Positions 32,524 to 40,403 of a DNA stretch of 47,629 nucleotides are shown here, piece after piece; the first letter of the stretch is position 1; each line of letters opens with the position of its first letter. Made by a program: the position numbers and the translations under genes. This DNA is from Polyangiaceae bacterium (lineage in GTDB: Bacteria > Myxococcota_A > Polyangia > Polyangiales > Polyangiaceae): NCBI GenBank assembly GCA_029266615.1, contig JAQSWN010000022.1:1-47629 (forward strand), given 5' to 3'. The notes below the pieces were generated by a model that was not told the DNA's origin, searched no databases, and saw only the letters and a list, made by a program, of their open reading frames with translations.

Positions 32524-33570
32524 GTGGCTCACTATCCTTCTTTCGCCGTCCTCCTCTTCGCCTGCGGCGCCGCAACGGTTGGCTGCGGTGATTCCGCTCC
32601 TGATCCCAACACTCCAGGTGAGCCGGGCGGCACGAGCGGCAGCGCGACGGTCGCGGGAAGCGGCGGTCAGGCGCCGAGCGGCGGGTCTTCCGCGGCGGGG
32701 GGAGCTTCTCCAGGCGTCGCGGGGTCTGGCGCAACCGCTGGCGCGGCGGGGGCCAGCGGCAGCGGCAACGCGAACGGCGGGAGCTCATCCGGCAGCGGCG
32801 GCGCGGGCGGCAGCGGCGACGCTGGGTCGGGCGGCGGTGGCTCCGGTGGTAGCGCTGGCGCGGCGGGCAGCGGCGGCACGGCGCCACTCGTCGCGGTCAC
32901 CGTCTACCTCGCGGGTGATTCGACCGTCTCGACTTACAACGACACCGCGAGCCCGACCGATCAAGCCGGTTGGGGGCAGATGTTGAAAGAATACTTGAAC
33001 CCGCTCGCCAAGGTGGAAAACCGCGCCATTGGCGGCCGAACGGCGCGCCGCTTCATCGACGAAGGGCACTTGGAAGAGATCTCGGCCGACTTGCGCGCGG
33101 GGGACTACTTGCTCGTGCAATTCGGCACGAACGACAGCAACAAGACGGCCACCTACACGCTCGATGGCCAAAGCATTCCTTACTACTTGGATCCGGCAAC
33201 GGACTTCAAAACGTACCTGAAGCAGTACATCACCGCGGCGCGGGCCAAGCAGGCCAACCCCATCTTGGTCACGCCTCCGCCACGCAACTCCGCGTACTGC
33301 ACGGGCGGCAACGGCACTGGCGCTCATGCCCAAGCCATGCGTGAGCTGGGCATGGCCGAGCAAGTCGCGGTCGCGGACTTGAATCAGCGCTCCGTCGCGC
33401 ATTTGAAGGCTATTTGCCCCGCGCCGACGCCAGAGGACTTCTTCTTGCGCCGGGCAGACGGCACGGTGGACGGCACGCACTTCCAAGAAAACGGGGCGCG
33501 CAAGCTGGCGTCGTTCGTGGTGCTGAGCCTGGGTGATACGACCTCCACTCTGGCGCGCTACGCGAAGTGA
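32524..33570 (+). CDS. SGNH hydrolase lipoprotein, rhamnogalacturonan acetylesterase-like
   Basis: This 348-residue exported lipoprotein starts at GTG. A short signal ends at a lipobox (TVGC, Cys21). A Gly/Ser/Ala stalk spans about residues 30-122. The catalytic domain then shows the SGNH blocks: Ser133 (LAGDSTVSTY), Gly in NRAIGGRTAR, Asn203 (FGTNDS) and Asp316/His319 (DGTHF). This is the pattern of rhamnogalacturonan acetylesterases (CE12-like), which remove acetyl groups from pectin so that lyases can cut. The stalk should hold the enzyme away from the membrane. It sits tail to tail with a second SGNH lipoprotein, with stop codons one base apart. PL3 and GH45 enzymes downstream fit a pectin/cellulose role. 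Confidence 0.9.
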   Translation: MAHYPSFAVLLFACGAATVGCGDSAPDPNTPGEPGGTSGSATVAGSGGQAPSGGSSAAGGASPGVAGSGATAGAAGASGSGNANGGSSSGSGGAGGSGDAGSGGGGSGGSAGAAGSGGTAPLVAVTVYLAGDSTVSTYNDTASPTDQAGWGQMLKEYLNPLAKVENRAIGGRTARRFIDEGHLEEISADLRAGDYLLVQFGTNDSNKTATYTLDGQSIPYYLDPATDFKTYLKQYITAARAKQANPILVTPPPRNSAYCTGGNGTGAHAQAMRELGMAEQVAVADLNQRSVAHLKAICPAPTPEDFFLRRADGTVDGTHFQENGARKLASFVVLSLGDTTSTLARYAK

Positions 33571-33571
33571 G

Positions 33572-34678
33572 TCACTTCAAGTAGGCGCTGAGCGGCAGCC
33601 CTTGCACCTTCAGCGCCTTGCCCACCAACAGGGCGATCTGCTTGGCCCCCGGCTCGTCGAAATGGGTGTGATCGTCGCAGAAGAACTCGCCCACTTTTCC
33701 CGCCGAATAGTTGCCGTCGTTGGGGCACAGGCCAAGCTCGTTGTACGCGTCGATGCTCAACTGGTGCAGGTCGATCACGGGCACCCCGTTCTTCGTACCG
33801 GCCTCCTTCGTGGTCGTGAGGAAGCCTCGCGTCGCGACCGCTTTCGAACCGCTGCACTCGATGGCGCTGGTCGGCGTCACGAAGATGGGCTGCGCTCCGC
33901 GATCCTTGGCGGCCTTGGCCATCTCCCCCAGGTACGTTTCGTACAGCGCGGTGCCCACGTGCCGCGGACACGTCGCGCTCCCGTCATTGATGCCGAACTG
34001 GATGATGAGCGTATCGCCCGGCTTCATTCCGGTCGCGCCGTCCAACATGCCGCTCCAGCGCGCGCTATAAGCCTGAGAAGTGAGCGTACACTCGCCCGCT
34101 CCGTTCTTCTGGTCGGAGACAGCCGGCTCACGTAGCCAAGTCTGAATGCTGCGCCCGCCGACCGCGCGGTTGACGACGGTTACCTTGTCGTTGAAGAGTG
34201 CATCGAATTCGCCGCCCCAGCCGCACGGGCACGCGCCTGAGCAGGTCTGCACCGTTGAGTCTCCGGCGATCCAGACCGTGGTCGCCTGGGTTCCATCCGC
34301 ACCGCCGCTGCCCGCTTGGCTTCCGCCACCGGCGAGCCCTGCGCCTCCGCCCGTCGGCGAGCCAGCGCTCGCTCCGCCCATACCGCCTGCGCCTCCAGCG
34401 CCTGCGCCTCCAGGGCCCGCGCCTCCAGCGCCTGCGCCGCCGGTCGTCGCGCCGCTCATGCCGGCAGCCGTTCCGCCACTCCCGCTGCTCGACGAGCCAG
34501 CGCTGGCCGCGCCCCCCGCGGATGCCCCGGACGGCGAGCCAGCCGCCGCGCCCGACGACCCGCCGACCGTGGGGGTTCCGGCTTGGCCCTCCTCTGGCGG
34601 CGAGTCCGAGCTGCAGCCGCCAGCGGAGGCGGTAAGAAGGAATACCAGGACGCTCGTAAGCTCAGGAAATTTCCGCAC
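33572..34678 (-). CDS. SGNH hydrolase lipoprotein, rhamnogalacturonan acetylesterase-like (paralogue)
   Basis: This 368-residue lipoprotein has a lipobox ending AGGC (Cys22) after MRKFPELTSVLVFLLTAS. A very low-complexity Gly/Ala/Ser stalk (about 30-130, repeats of GAGAGGAG) follows. The hydrolase domain has Ser141 (IAGDSTVQT), Gly in NRAVGGRSIQ, Asn231 (FGINDGS) and Asp/His in FCDDHTHF. Cysteine pairs (CSGACPC, CTLTSQ, CPRHVG) mark it off from the neighbour. It shares fold and catalytic blocks with the convergent esterase at 32524-33570 but differs in loops, so it may have a different acetylated substrate or linkage. The one-base gap between the two stops leaves no room for separate terminators. 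Confidence 0.9.
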   Translation of the reverse strand: MRKFPELTSVLVFLLTASAGGCSSDSPPEEGQAGTPTVGGSSGAAAGSPSGASAGGAASAGSSSSGSGGTAAGMSGATTGGAGAGGAGPGGAGAGGAGGMGGASAGSPTGGGAGLAGGGSQAGSGGADGTQATTVWIAGDSTVQTCSGACPCGWGGEFDALFNDKVTVVNRAVGGRSIQTWLREPAVSDQKNGAGECTLTSQAYSARWSGMLDGATGMKPGDTLIIQFGINDGSATCPRHVGTALYETYLGEMAKAAKDRGAQPIFVTPTSAIECSGSKAVATRGFLTTTKEAGTKNGVPVIDLHQLSIDAYNELGLCPNDGNYSAGKVGEFFCDDHTHFDEPGAKQIALLVGKALKVQGLPLSAYLK

Positions 34679-34743
34679 GCAAGCCTACAAGGGCCGCGGG
34701 AGGGCAGACCTTGCCGGCAAATGCGCAGATGCCCGCGCCTTCG

Positions 34744-35172
34744 CTACCAGGTGATGTGAACCGAAGGCGCCGAGCGCTTCGAGACACCGTGAAACACGAT
34801 CTCGATGTTGTTGCCGTCCGGATCCAGCAGGAAGGCGGCGTAGTAGCCTGGGTGGTAGGGGCGATCCCCGGGGGCTCCGTTGTCCTTCCCGCCTGCGGCG
34901 AGACCGGCTTCGTAGAAGCTCTGGACGGACTCGCGGGTGGGAGCTTGGAACGCGAGGTGGGTGCGCCCGGTGAGCTCTCCCTGCGCGGCCTTACTCTCTT
35001 TCGAGGAGATGAAAAGCTCGTCCAGAAAGAAGAAGTCCGGGCCTTCGCCCTGAATCGACAAGCCCAAGGTCTTGAGGGTATCCGCGTAGAAACGCTTGCT
35101 CGCCTCGAGGTTTGCGACGACGAGCTGCAGGTGGTCGATGAGCCGGCCGCGGTGAATCTCGTTCGTTTCCAT
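34744..35172 (-). CDS. VOC (glyoxalase/dioxygenase fold) family protein
   Basis: This 142-residue cytosolic protein has ATG at 35172 after SD AAGGAG (short spacing). Two beta-alpha-beta-beta-beta modules are visible: IDHLQLVVANLEASKRFYAD and THLAFQAPTRESVQSFYEAG, ending in the typical YYAAFLLDPDGNNIEIVFHG. Metal-ligand candidates are His14 and the terminal Glu. Members range from lactoylglutathione lyase to resistance proteins, so the reaction is not predictable. It interrupts the exported-enzyme island and seems unrelated to it. The 190-bp interval upstream carries no gene and presumably its promoter. Confidence 0.88.
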   Translation of the reverse strand: METNEIHRGRLIDHLQLVVANLEASKRFYADTLKTLGLSIQGEGPDFFFLDELFISSKESKAAQGELTGRTHLAFQAPTRESVQSFYEAGLAAGGKDNGAPGDRPYHPGYYAAFLLDPDGNNIEIVFHGVSKRSAPSVHITW

Positions 35173-35363
35173 CGGCTCCTTCTAGAGCGGCGTCGGCCGT
35201 TGACCAGTGGGGCAAAGCGGCCGCGGCGGGATGGTCACGAAAGTTGTACGAAACCGTCAGATGTTTGCGGTGTTGCTGCCGCTTCGAGACGCGGGCCGGC
35301 AACTTCGCCGCCCGGCCCCGCGGCTACCTGGTGAGAGCCCCAAGTAGCCGCGAAGCGACCGCT

Positions 35364-36821
35364 CTAAAAGCCGAAGCAGGTATTGAGCGCTTCGATTTGC
35401 GCGGCGCACGGCCCTTCTGCGTAGGCACCGAATTGATCGTAGCAGGACCAGTTGGCCGGATTCGACGACACCGCCGCGGTGCACGTATGGATGGCGCTGT
35501 TCGCTGCCGAGCACTGCGGCAGCGCGTCCCGAATGGCCGTAGCCTGTTCGCGACAGAAGCGGGTGCACTCTTCGAACGTCGGCAAAATAGCGCAGCCCGA
35601 ACGCTGGCTCGCGCGGCACGACAGCGCGCACTCGGTTTGCTCGGCCTCCGCCGCGCCGCAGCGACGCGACGCCTGGCTCACGGTGATGGTCGTGGTTGGG
35701 CTGTTGTCGGGAGAGAGGGTCCACGACAGCGTTTGCGACGCCGTGAAGTCGACACCGAAGGCGAAGTGGTGTGTCCCGGGCAAGTAGCGCGTCAAACGCT
35801 GGGCCGTCGTGTCTCGCGAGAGCGCGTTTTTGACGCCGTAAGGTACGGTGACGCTCACGCCGTTCTTGTTATCGTAACCAAAGAAGGCCGTAAGCGTGCC
35901 GTTGACGTTGGGCGCCACGCAGTCGAACGCTGGCTTGAGCACTTCTTGCCCGCCCTTTTTGTAGCCTTGATCCAGGAACGGCAAGAACGAGCTCGGCCGC
36001 GTCGCCAGGCTGTAGTCCGCGCACGAAAGGCCCGTGAAGTAGTTCACCCCCGCAATGTACGTCTGCCCATTGTTGTTCACGAGCACGGGACCGCCCGAAT
36101 CCCCGAAGCAGCCGTTGGCGTACGGCGCGCGGCCGTCCAACTTCAACAAGCTCGGACGGTTCGCGGCGATGAGCAGGCCCGGGTTCGGATCTTCCGGATG
36201 ATAGTCCGCAGCCGTGGGTGACCCCAGGGTGCGGGACGTTCCGGTGCGCTGCACACCTGCGCCCGCGCCCGTCGTCGGAGTCGGCGTGCTGTTCGAGCCC
36301 CAGCCCGTGAGGGTGACTTGGCGATTCGCTTCTAGCGGGGTACGGAGGATGGGCAACGGATCGAAGGGCAGCTTGCGATCCAAATACACGACGCCAATAT
36401 CCGGATAGATCGCGCTCGGGTCGAAGCTCGAGTGGCTCTCGAAGGAATCCGCCTGCGCGAAGCTCGACGGCGTGCCCGGCGGGGGCGGAACGAGGCCGTA
36501 CGCATCCTCCGTGAGCTGGCTCGAATCCGCCTCGAAGTCGTCGCCGTAGTACACGAACAACGGCCGATCGACGACGTCCTGCAAGCAATGCGCGGCCGTC
36601 ACCACCACGCGCGGCGCGTAGTAGGTGCCGGAGCACGTCCGGTAACCGGAGCCGGTTGGGGTGTTCACGAACGCGTAAATCATCACGACCTCGTTGCGCC
36701 CGCCGGGCGCGGACGGCCCGATGATCGCGTCCTTCGACACGCTCGTGTTTTCTTCACCCGCACCCGAGCAAGCCACGACGAGCGCACACGCCGCCAAGAA
36801 ACCCAGTCTAGTTTTTCGCAT
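35364..36821 (-). CDS. Trypsin-like serine protease lipoprotein with Cys-rich C-terminus
   Basis: This 485-residue protein has an ATG preceded by a strong SD (AAGGAGG, 36829-36835). The signal ends at lipobox VVAC (Cys18). The S1 domain (about 33-290) shows the IIGPSAP start for a processed N-terminus and catalytic His78 (TAAHC), Asp141 (PDIGVVYLD) and Ser242 (FGDSGGP). About 195 further residues follow: a beta-rich segment (TAFFGYDNKNGVSVTVPYGV) and a Cys-rich tail with about ten cysteines, including CALSCRASQRSGC. The tail probably binds substrate or partners. The protease may process neighbouring exported proteins or attack prey proteins. It is divergent from the jelly-roll lipoprotein gene across 323 bp. 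Confidence 0.9.
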   Translation of the reverse strand: MRKTRLGFLAACALVVACSGAGEENTSVSKDAIIGPSAPGGRNEVVMIYAFVNTPTGSGYRTCSGTYYAPRVVVTAAHCLQDVVDRPLFVYYGDDFEADSSQLTEDAYGLVPPPPGTPSSFAQADSFESHSSFDPSAIYPDIGVVYLDRKLPFDPLPILRTPLEANRQVTLTGWGSNSTPTPTTGAGAGVQRTGTSRTLGSPTAADYHPEDPNPGLLIAANRPSLLKLDGRAPYANGCFGDSGGPVLVNNNGQTYIAGVNYFTGLSCADYSLATRPSSFLPFLDQGYKKGGQEVLKPAFDCVAPNVNGTLTAFFGYDNKNGVSVTVPYGVKNALSRDTTAQRLTRYLPGTHHFAFGVDFTASQTLSWTLSPDNSPTTTITVSQASRRCGAAEAEQTECALSCRASQRSGCAILPTFEECTRFCREQATAIRDALPQCSAANSAIHTCTAAVSSNPANWSCYDQFGAYAEGPCAAQIEALNTCFGF

Positions 36822-37144
36822 TCCGCCTCCTTAGAAAACGCGGAACCGATCCTGGAACCGATTGCATACGAAGCTCCATCGAAGCCACGCTTGCGTTCTC
36901 GCTTCGTCGTTCACGCGCGCAGCCGATGCGCGAAGGCAAGACGCGCGAATCATCCAAGCTGCATTGCGGGATTCACGCATGCCAATCGCAGCTTCGTCGT
37001 GCGACTGCGTGCGGGTGGGGGGCTGCCGAAGGCGCGGCTCACCTCGCAGCCGCGTCGGGCCGACTCTTGGTCTCATCGCGCAGGTCGCCGTGTGAGCGCG
37101 CTTTTACGGCATGGGCCAGACGGTTCCCGGACATGAGGAGTGAC
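36822..37144. promoter_or_regulatory. Divergent control region between protease and jelly-roll lipoprotein genes
   Basis: This 323-bp non-coding interval contains the protease SD (36829-36835). It also has a direct repeat of GGAACCGAT at 36842-36850 and 36854-36862 (12-bp period). The motif GCGCGAATCATCCAAGCT at 36943-36960 has a near-copy in the GH45/PL3 divergent region (40511-40528). GAGGAG for the plus-strand gene lies at 37135-37140. I find no convincing sigma-70 boxes. Regulatory function is inferred from geometry and the shared motif. Confidence 0.55.
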
Positions 37145-38125
37145 ATGAAGCTGCTCGCCGTATGCGCCTTGACCGCCTTGCTCGCGTCGAGCGGCTGTTC
37201 GTCTGATTCTCCGACTGTCTCCGGCGGAAATGGTGGTTCGACGGCGGGCGGCTCGAGCAGCGGCGGCGGATCGTCGGCTACAGCCGGAACTATGCAAGGT
37301 GGTGCGAGCGGCACCTTGAGCAGCTCCGGCGCTGCCACGGCCGGTGCGAGCGCTGCGAGCGGAGGAGGAGGGACGGCGGACGGCGGAGCCGCTGGCGCGC
37401 CCAGCACCGCGGGCAGCGGCGGAGGGGGCGGCGTCAACGTGGCCGCGGGCTGCGCCAATCGCGACTACGACTTGTGCATCGACTTCGAGAGTGGAATCGA
37501 CACGACGAAGTGGAGTGGCGGCACCGAGAGCGCGATCATCACGACCGACTTTGCGCACGGCGGGCACGCGTACCGCCTCTATCCAAACAGCGGGGGGGTA
37601 TTGAAAGCCGAAAGCCTAGGCAAGATCACGAATCAGATCTGGGGGCGCTTCTACGTGCACTTCAAGCCGGGCGCGCCGGGCGGTCACGGCAACATCGTGG
37701 GCGCCTTCGACCAAGCCAACAACTGGTACGAAATGGGCTGGCAGTTCGACGCGATGATGGGTGTGTGGCACGCCGCCAACAACGCCGAACGGCCGCTGCG
37801 CAGTAAGCCCTTCATCTTGGACCAGTGGTACTGCGTGGAGCTCTTCTTCGACGGCACCAAGACCGAGATGCCCAGGTGGTGGATCGACGGCAAAGAGGCC
37901 GAGTACTACATGGCCGCAAACGAGAAGCTCATCCCCGAGCCGGTCCAGTCCTTCCAGCGCATCGAGGTCGGGTTCACGCCCTACGCCGGCCTCGGCCTCC
38001 AAATCCCGGACGGCCTGGGGCCGAAGGACGACCGCGTCCTCACGGACATGGCCATCGACGACATCGCCTTCGATACCGAGCGCATCGGCTGCATCACGCC
38101 CGCGCTCGCGCCTGGCGCGCCTTGA
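37145..38125 (+). CDS. Exported lipoprotein with Gly/Ser stalk and Cip1-like/jelly-roll carbohydrate-active domain
   Basis: This is a 326-residue protein. I chose ATG 37145 (MKLLAVCALTALLASSGCSS) because it follows GAGGAG and gives a compact lipoprotein signal with Cys18; an ATG 12 bases earlier is possible. The stalk (about 20-100) is Gly/Ser/Ala/Thr-rich. The domain from about 103 (CANRDYDLCIDFESG) to the end is beta-rich with many tryptophans (NQIWGRFYVHF, NNWYEMGWQF, ILDQWYCVELFFDG, RWWIDGKEAEYY). This resembles the Cip1-like proteins seen with cellulases or other concanavalin-like sugar-binding or lyase domains. Catalysis is not proven. Its setting among GH45, PL3 and esterase genes supports a polysaccharide role. 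Confidence 0.82.
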   Translation: MKLLAVCALTALLASSGCSSDSPTVSGGNGGSTAGGSSSGGGSSATAGTMQGGASGTLSSSGAATAGASAASGGGGTADGGAAGAPSTAGSGGGGGVNVAAGCANRDYDLCIDFESGIDTTKWSGGTESAIITTDFAHGGHAYRLYPNSGGVLKAESLGKITNQIWGRFYVHFKPGAPGGHGNIVGAFDQANNWYEMGWQFDAMMGVWHAANNAERPLRSKPFILDQWYCVELFFDGTKTEMPRWWIDGKEAEYYMAANEKLIPEPVQSFQRIEVGFTPYAGLGLQIPDGLGPKDDRVLTDMAIDDIAFDTERIGCITPALAPGAP

Positions 38126-38191
38126 TTGCGTCGCGAGGCTTCGACTTAGCCGACTTGCCTGCGAAGGCTAAACGTGTTCGCTGAGCGGCGT

Positions 38192-39070
38192 TCAGTCGAA
38201 AGCTTCGCTCTTGAACGGAATGCCGCGCGCCGAGCACAGCGCGGAGACGGCTGCGATCATCCCAGAGTTGCCGCAGGCGTAGGCTTGCACGTTGCCCGCG
38301 ACCTCGCCCAGGTATTGAGCCAGCAGAGTGTCGACTCGCCCTGTGACGGAGGTCCAGCCTTGATTGCGAGGCTCATCGGGGCGGCTGATCGTGGTGACGT
38401 AGCGGAGCATCGCGGGTTGCTCGGCGGCGAGCGCGGTGAGCTCTTCGGCATAAGGCAGGCGATCCGCGTAACTCGAGCCATGAATCAGCAAGACGCGCGC
38501 GCTCGCGCGACGGCTGGAAAGCTCTCGCAACATGCTGCGAAACGGCGCGATGCCGGTCGCGGTCGCGAGCATGAGGTGCAACGCGGCCCCGGGCTCGAAA
38601 GTGAGCGAGCCTTTCGGCGACGCGCCCAGCTCTAGCCGCGCGCCGGAGGCGAGCGACGTGAGCAGTGGGCTCACCCGGCCAGAGGCGATGCGCTCGATAC
38701 AAAACTCCAGCGCTGCATCGCCGGGTGCGGAAGCGATGGTGTACGAGCGCGTTGGACCCGTGCCGAGGCCGACCTTCACGGCTTGGCCGGCTCGAAACGA
38801 AAAGCCCGGCGGGCGGGCCACGCTGAGCAGCGCGATGTCCGGACCAACGGCGGTGTTGGAGAGCACGGTGCCGGGCGAGGCCCGACCAACGGCGGCGTTG
38901 GAGAGCACGGTGCCAGGTGGCGCGCTCCCGAGCGACTGCTGTCGAGCGCCGCGCCGGTCTGCGACCCAGGACAGAATCGCGCCGAGCTCCGGATCCGCGA
39001 CGCCGCTCCGCCGCGCTTGGGCGCTCAGGCGGAGCCGCCGCTCGAGATCCGCTCCGTTCCGCGATTTCAC
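38192..39070 (-). CDS. Ferredoxin-NADP reductase-like flavoprotein oxidoreductase
   Basis: This 292-residue cytosolic FNR-fold protein has flavin-binding RSYTIAS (near residue 120), the nucleotide loop ATGTGIAPFRSML (in sequence ATATGIAPF) and the C-terminal YACGNSGMI. These bind FAD or FMN and NAD(P)H and pass electrons to an acceptor. No iron-sulphur domain is attached, so the partner is separate and not visible nearby. Residues about 50-77 contain a tandem duplicated 14-residue unit (PPGTVLSNAAVGRA / SPGTVLSNTAVGPD) at the first strand of the flavin domain, where the family has a single copy. The N-terminal 45 residues are Arg-rich and unassigned. It lies downstream of a hairpin terminator after the GH45 gene. 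Confidence 0.85.
   Translation of the reverse strand: MKSRNGADLERRLRLSAQARRSGVADPELGAILSWVADRRGARQQSLGSAPPGTVLSNAAVGRASPGTVLSNTAVGPDIALLSVARPPGFSFRAGQAVKVGLGTGPTRSYTIASAPGDAALEFCIERIASGRVSPLLTSLASGARLELGASPKGSLTFEPGAALHLMLATATGIAPFRSMLRELSSRRASARVLLIHGSSYADRLPYAEELTALAAEQPAMLRYVTTISRPDEPRNQGWTSVTGRVDTLLAQYLGEVAGNVQAYACGNSGMIAAVSALCSARGIPFKSEAFD
38842..38925 (-). repeat. 42-bp tandem duplication inside the flavoprotein gene
   Basis: Two adjacent 42-bp units (38842-38883 and 38884-38925) are nearly identical over their first 34 bases, with two differences. They encode the in-frame 14-residue repeat PPGTVLSNAAVGRA and SPGTVLSNTAVGPD. The duplication preserves the reading frame and looks recent. 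Confidence 0.8.
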
Positions 39071-39086
39071 GCCGAGGAGCGTACCA

Positions 39087-39120
39087 GAAAGCCGCCCGGA
39101 GCCGGAGCGCCGGGCGGCCT
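39087..39120 (-). terminator. Intrinsic terminator after the GH45 gene
   Basis: A perfect 9-bp stem (GCCGCCCGG at 39091-39099 pairs with CCGGGCGGC at 39110-39118) has a 10-nt loop. Read on the minus strand it lies seven bases after the endoglucanase stop and is followed by TTTCT. This should separate the cellulase transcript from the flavoprotein gene downstream. Confidence 0.7.
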
Positions 39121-39125
39121 TGTCC

Positions 39126-40403
39126 TCATTTGCCGCAGGCGGCGTTGATGTCGTTGCGAGACGAGCGATTCATGCCGCTCTCCGACGTGAGCGCGCTGGG
39201 GCACGCGACTTCTTTGTACTTGAGCGAGGGATTGTCGGCAGCCTGGAACCAATCCACGAACCAGCTGCAGCCGGCCGCCAAGTCCGTGAGCCCACGCGAC
39301 TGGAACACGCTGGTGCACCTTTGCGCGACGCAGCTCTTGTAGCTGTCGAGGCTCGCGTTGTAGCCCAGCTGCTGCTTGCACGCGGCGAGAAAGCCGCCGT
39401 ACTGCGCGCCGAGCTCCGCGTTCGAGACGCCCCACTGCGACGAGCAGGCGTTGAACGCACCCACGCCGCCTCCCGGCACCAGCAGATCGAACTGACCGCC
39501 ACTCACGTCGTACCCGACATTGATGGCCTGAACGATCATGGTCTTGCCCTGCAGCGCGCGGGAGCCCGGATCGTTGCCGGCGTTGTGTGAGCTGCCGTCG
39601 AAGTCCAGCTGGTAGCAACGACCGCACACGTCTCCGCTGGAGGTCGCGGCGTAGCCGTAAGACAGCTTGTCGTTCACGGCGTACGGCGCCAAGCCGTAGC
39701 AGGTGTGCGCGTCGCCCCCGCTGCAGCTGCTGCCAGCGTTTACGTCGCTCTGCGGGGCGTTGGACTTGGTGCAGCTGTTGATCGGTCGGACGCCGGAAGG
39801 CACGTTACCGGACCACCCACAGTGCGGCTTGCAACAATCCCAAAACCGCGTCGCGTAGCCGGTGCAAGTCCCGGGGGCCGTCGGCGTCGTCGGATTGGTG
39901 GGGTTCGTCGGATTGGTGGGGTTCGTCGGATTCGTCGGATTGGTGGGGTTCGTCGGATTCGTCGGATTCGTGGGCGTCGTCGGGTTCGTCGTCGAACCGC
40001 CGCCGGTGACGCTGAGCGCGCTCACGAGAGGCGGAATCTGCGAGGCGTTGCTGACGTTTGCGCAAAAGCCGAACGACACTTTCGCACCGGGCGCGATGTT
40101 CTTGTTATGATCCACCGGAGTCACGATGTTGCCGCTGCGCACGCCGTTCCACAGGTTGGACGAGGCTGCCTGCTTCAAGTCGAGCGTCACGCTCCACGTC
40201 GTGATGGCAGCGCTGCCCTTGTTGGCAATGCTCACTTCCGCGCAGTATCCCGAGCCCCAATTACTCGTGAGAGTCAGCGTCGCGTCCCCCGCGCCCGAGG
40301 CTAACTGCGACACGACCTGCCCCACGTCATCCGTCGCGTCCGTGCCGGCTACGGCACAGCCGAACACACAACTTCCAGCGACCAAAGCGCGCGCAATCCT
40401 CAT
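39126..40403 (-). CDS. GH45 endoglucanase with N-terminal CBM2-like module and (NPT)n linker
   Basis: This 425-residue protein has ATG 40403 with SD AAGGAGT seven bases upstream. The N-terminal signal ends near GCAVAG; Cys16 may be a lipobox (VFGC). Residues about 40-135 form a cellulose-binding CBM2-like domain (LTLTSNWGSGYCAEVSI, WSVTLDL, FGFCANVS). A linker of NPT repeats (140-177) leads to the GH45 domain (180-425). Its hallmark TRFWDCCKPHCGW places the catalytic Asp at 189, and QFDLLVPGGGVGAFNAC supplies the catalytic acid Asp306. Numerous cysteines fit the disulphide-rich GH45 barrel. GH45 cleaves beta-1,4-glucan with inversion and is best known from fungi and invertebrates; bacterial examples are few. 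Confidence 0.93.
   Translation of the reverse strand: MRIARALVAGSCVFGCAVAGTDATDDVGQVVSQLASGAGDATLTLTSNWGSGYCAEVSIANKGSAAITTWSVTLDLKQAASSNLWNGVRSGNIVTPVDHNKNIAPGAKVSFGFCANVSNASQIPPLVSALSVTGGGSTTNPTTPTNPTNPTNPTNPTNPTNPTNPTNPTNPTTPTAPGTCTGYATRFWDCCKPHCGWSGNVPSGVRPINSCTKSNAPQSDVNAGSSCSGGDAHTCYGLAPYAVNDKLSYGYAATSSGDVCGRCYQLDFDGSSHNAGNDPGSRALQGKTMIVQAINVGYDVSGGQFDLLVPGGGVGAFNACSSQWGVSNAELGAQYGGFLAACKQQLGYNASLDSYKSCVAQRCTSVFQSRGLTDLAAGCSWFVDWFQAADNPSLKYKEVACPSALTSESGMNRSSRNDINAACGK
39888..39968 (-). repeat. Nine tandem 9-bp units encoding (Asn-Pro-Thr)9
   Basis: Nine consecutive NPT codon triplets (variants of AATCCGACG and AACCCCACC alternating) form the linker between the CBM and catalytic domains of the endoglucanase. 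Alternation of two unit types gives an 18-bp higher-order period over part of the tract. Length could vary by slippage in 9- or 18-bp steps without loss of frame. Confidence 0.85.

Noticed and set aside
34679..34743. Possible small gene between the SGNH lipoprotein and the VOC gene
   Set aside because: Only 65 bp, no start with a ribosome site; probably promoter for the lipoprotein.
39888..39968. CRISPR-like repeat array
   Set aside because: Units are 9 bp, contiguous and in frame inside a coding sequence with no spacers; it is a protein linker.
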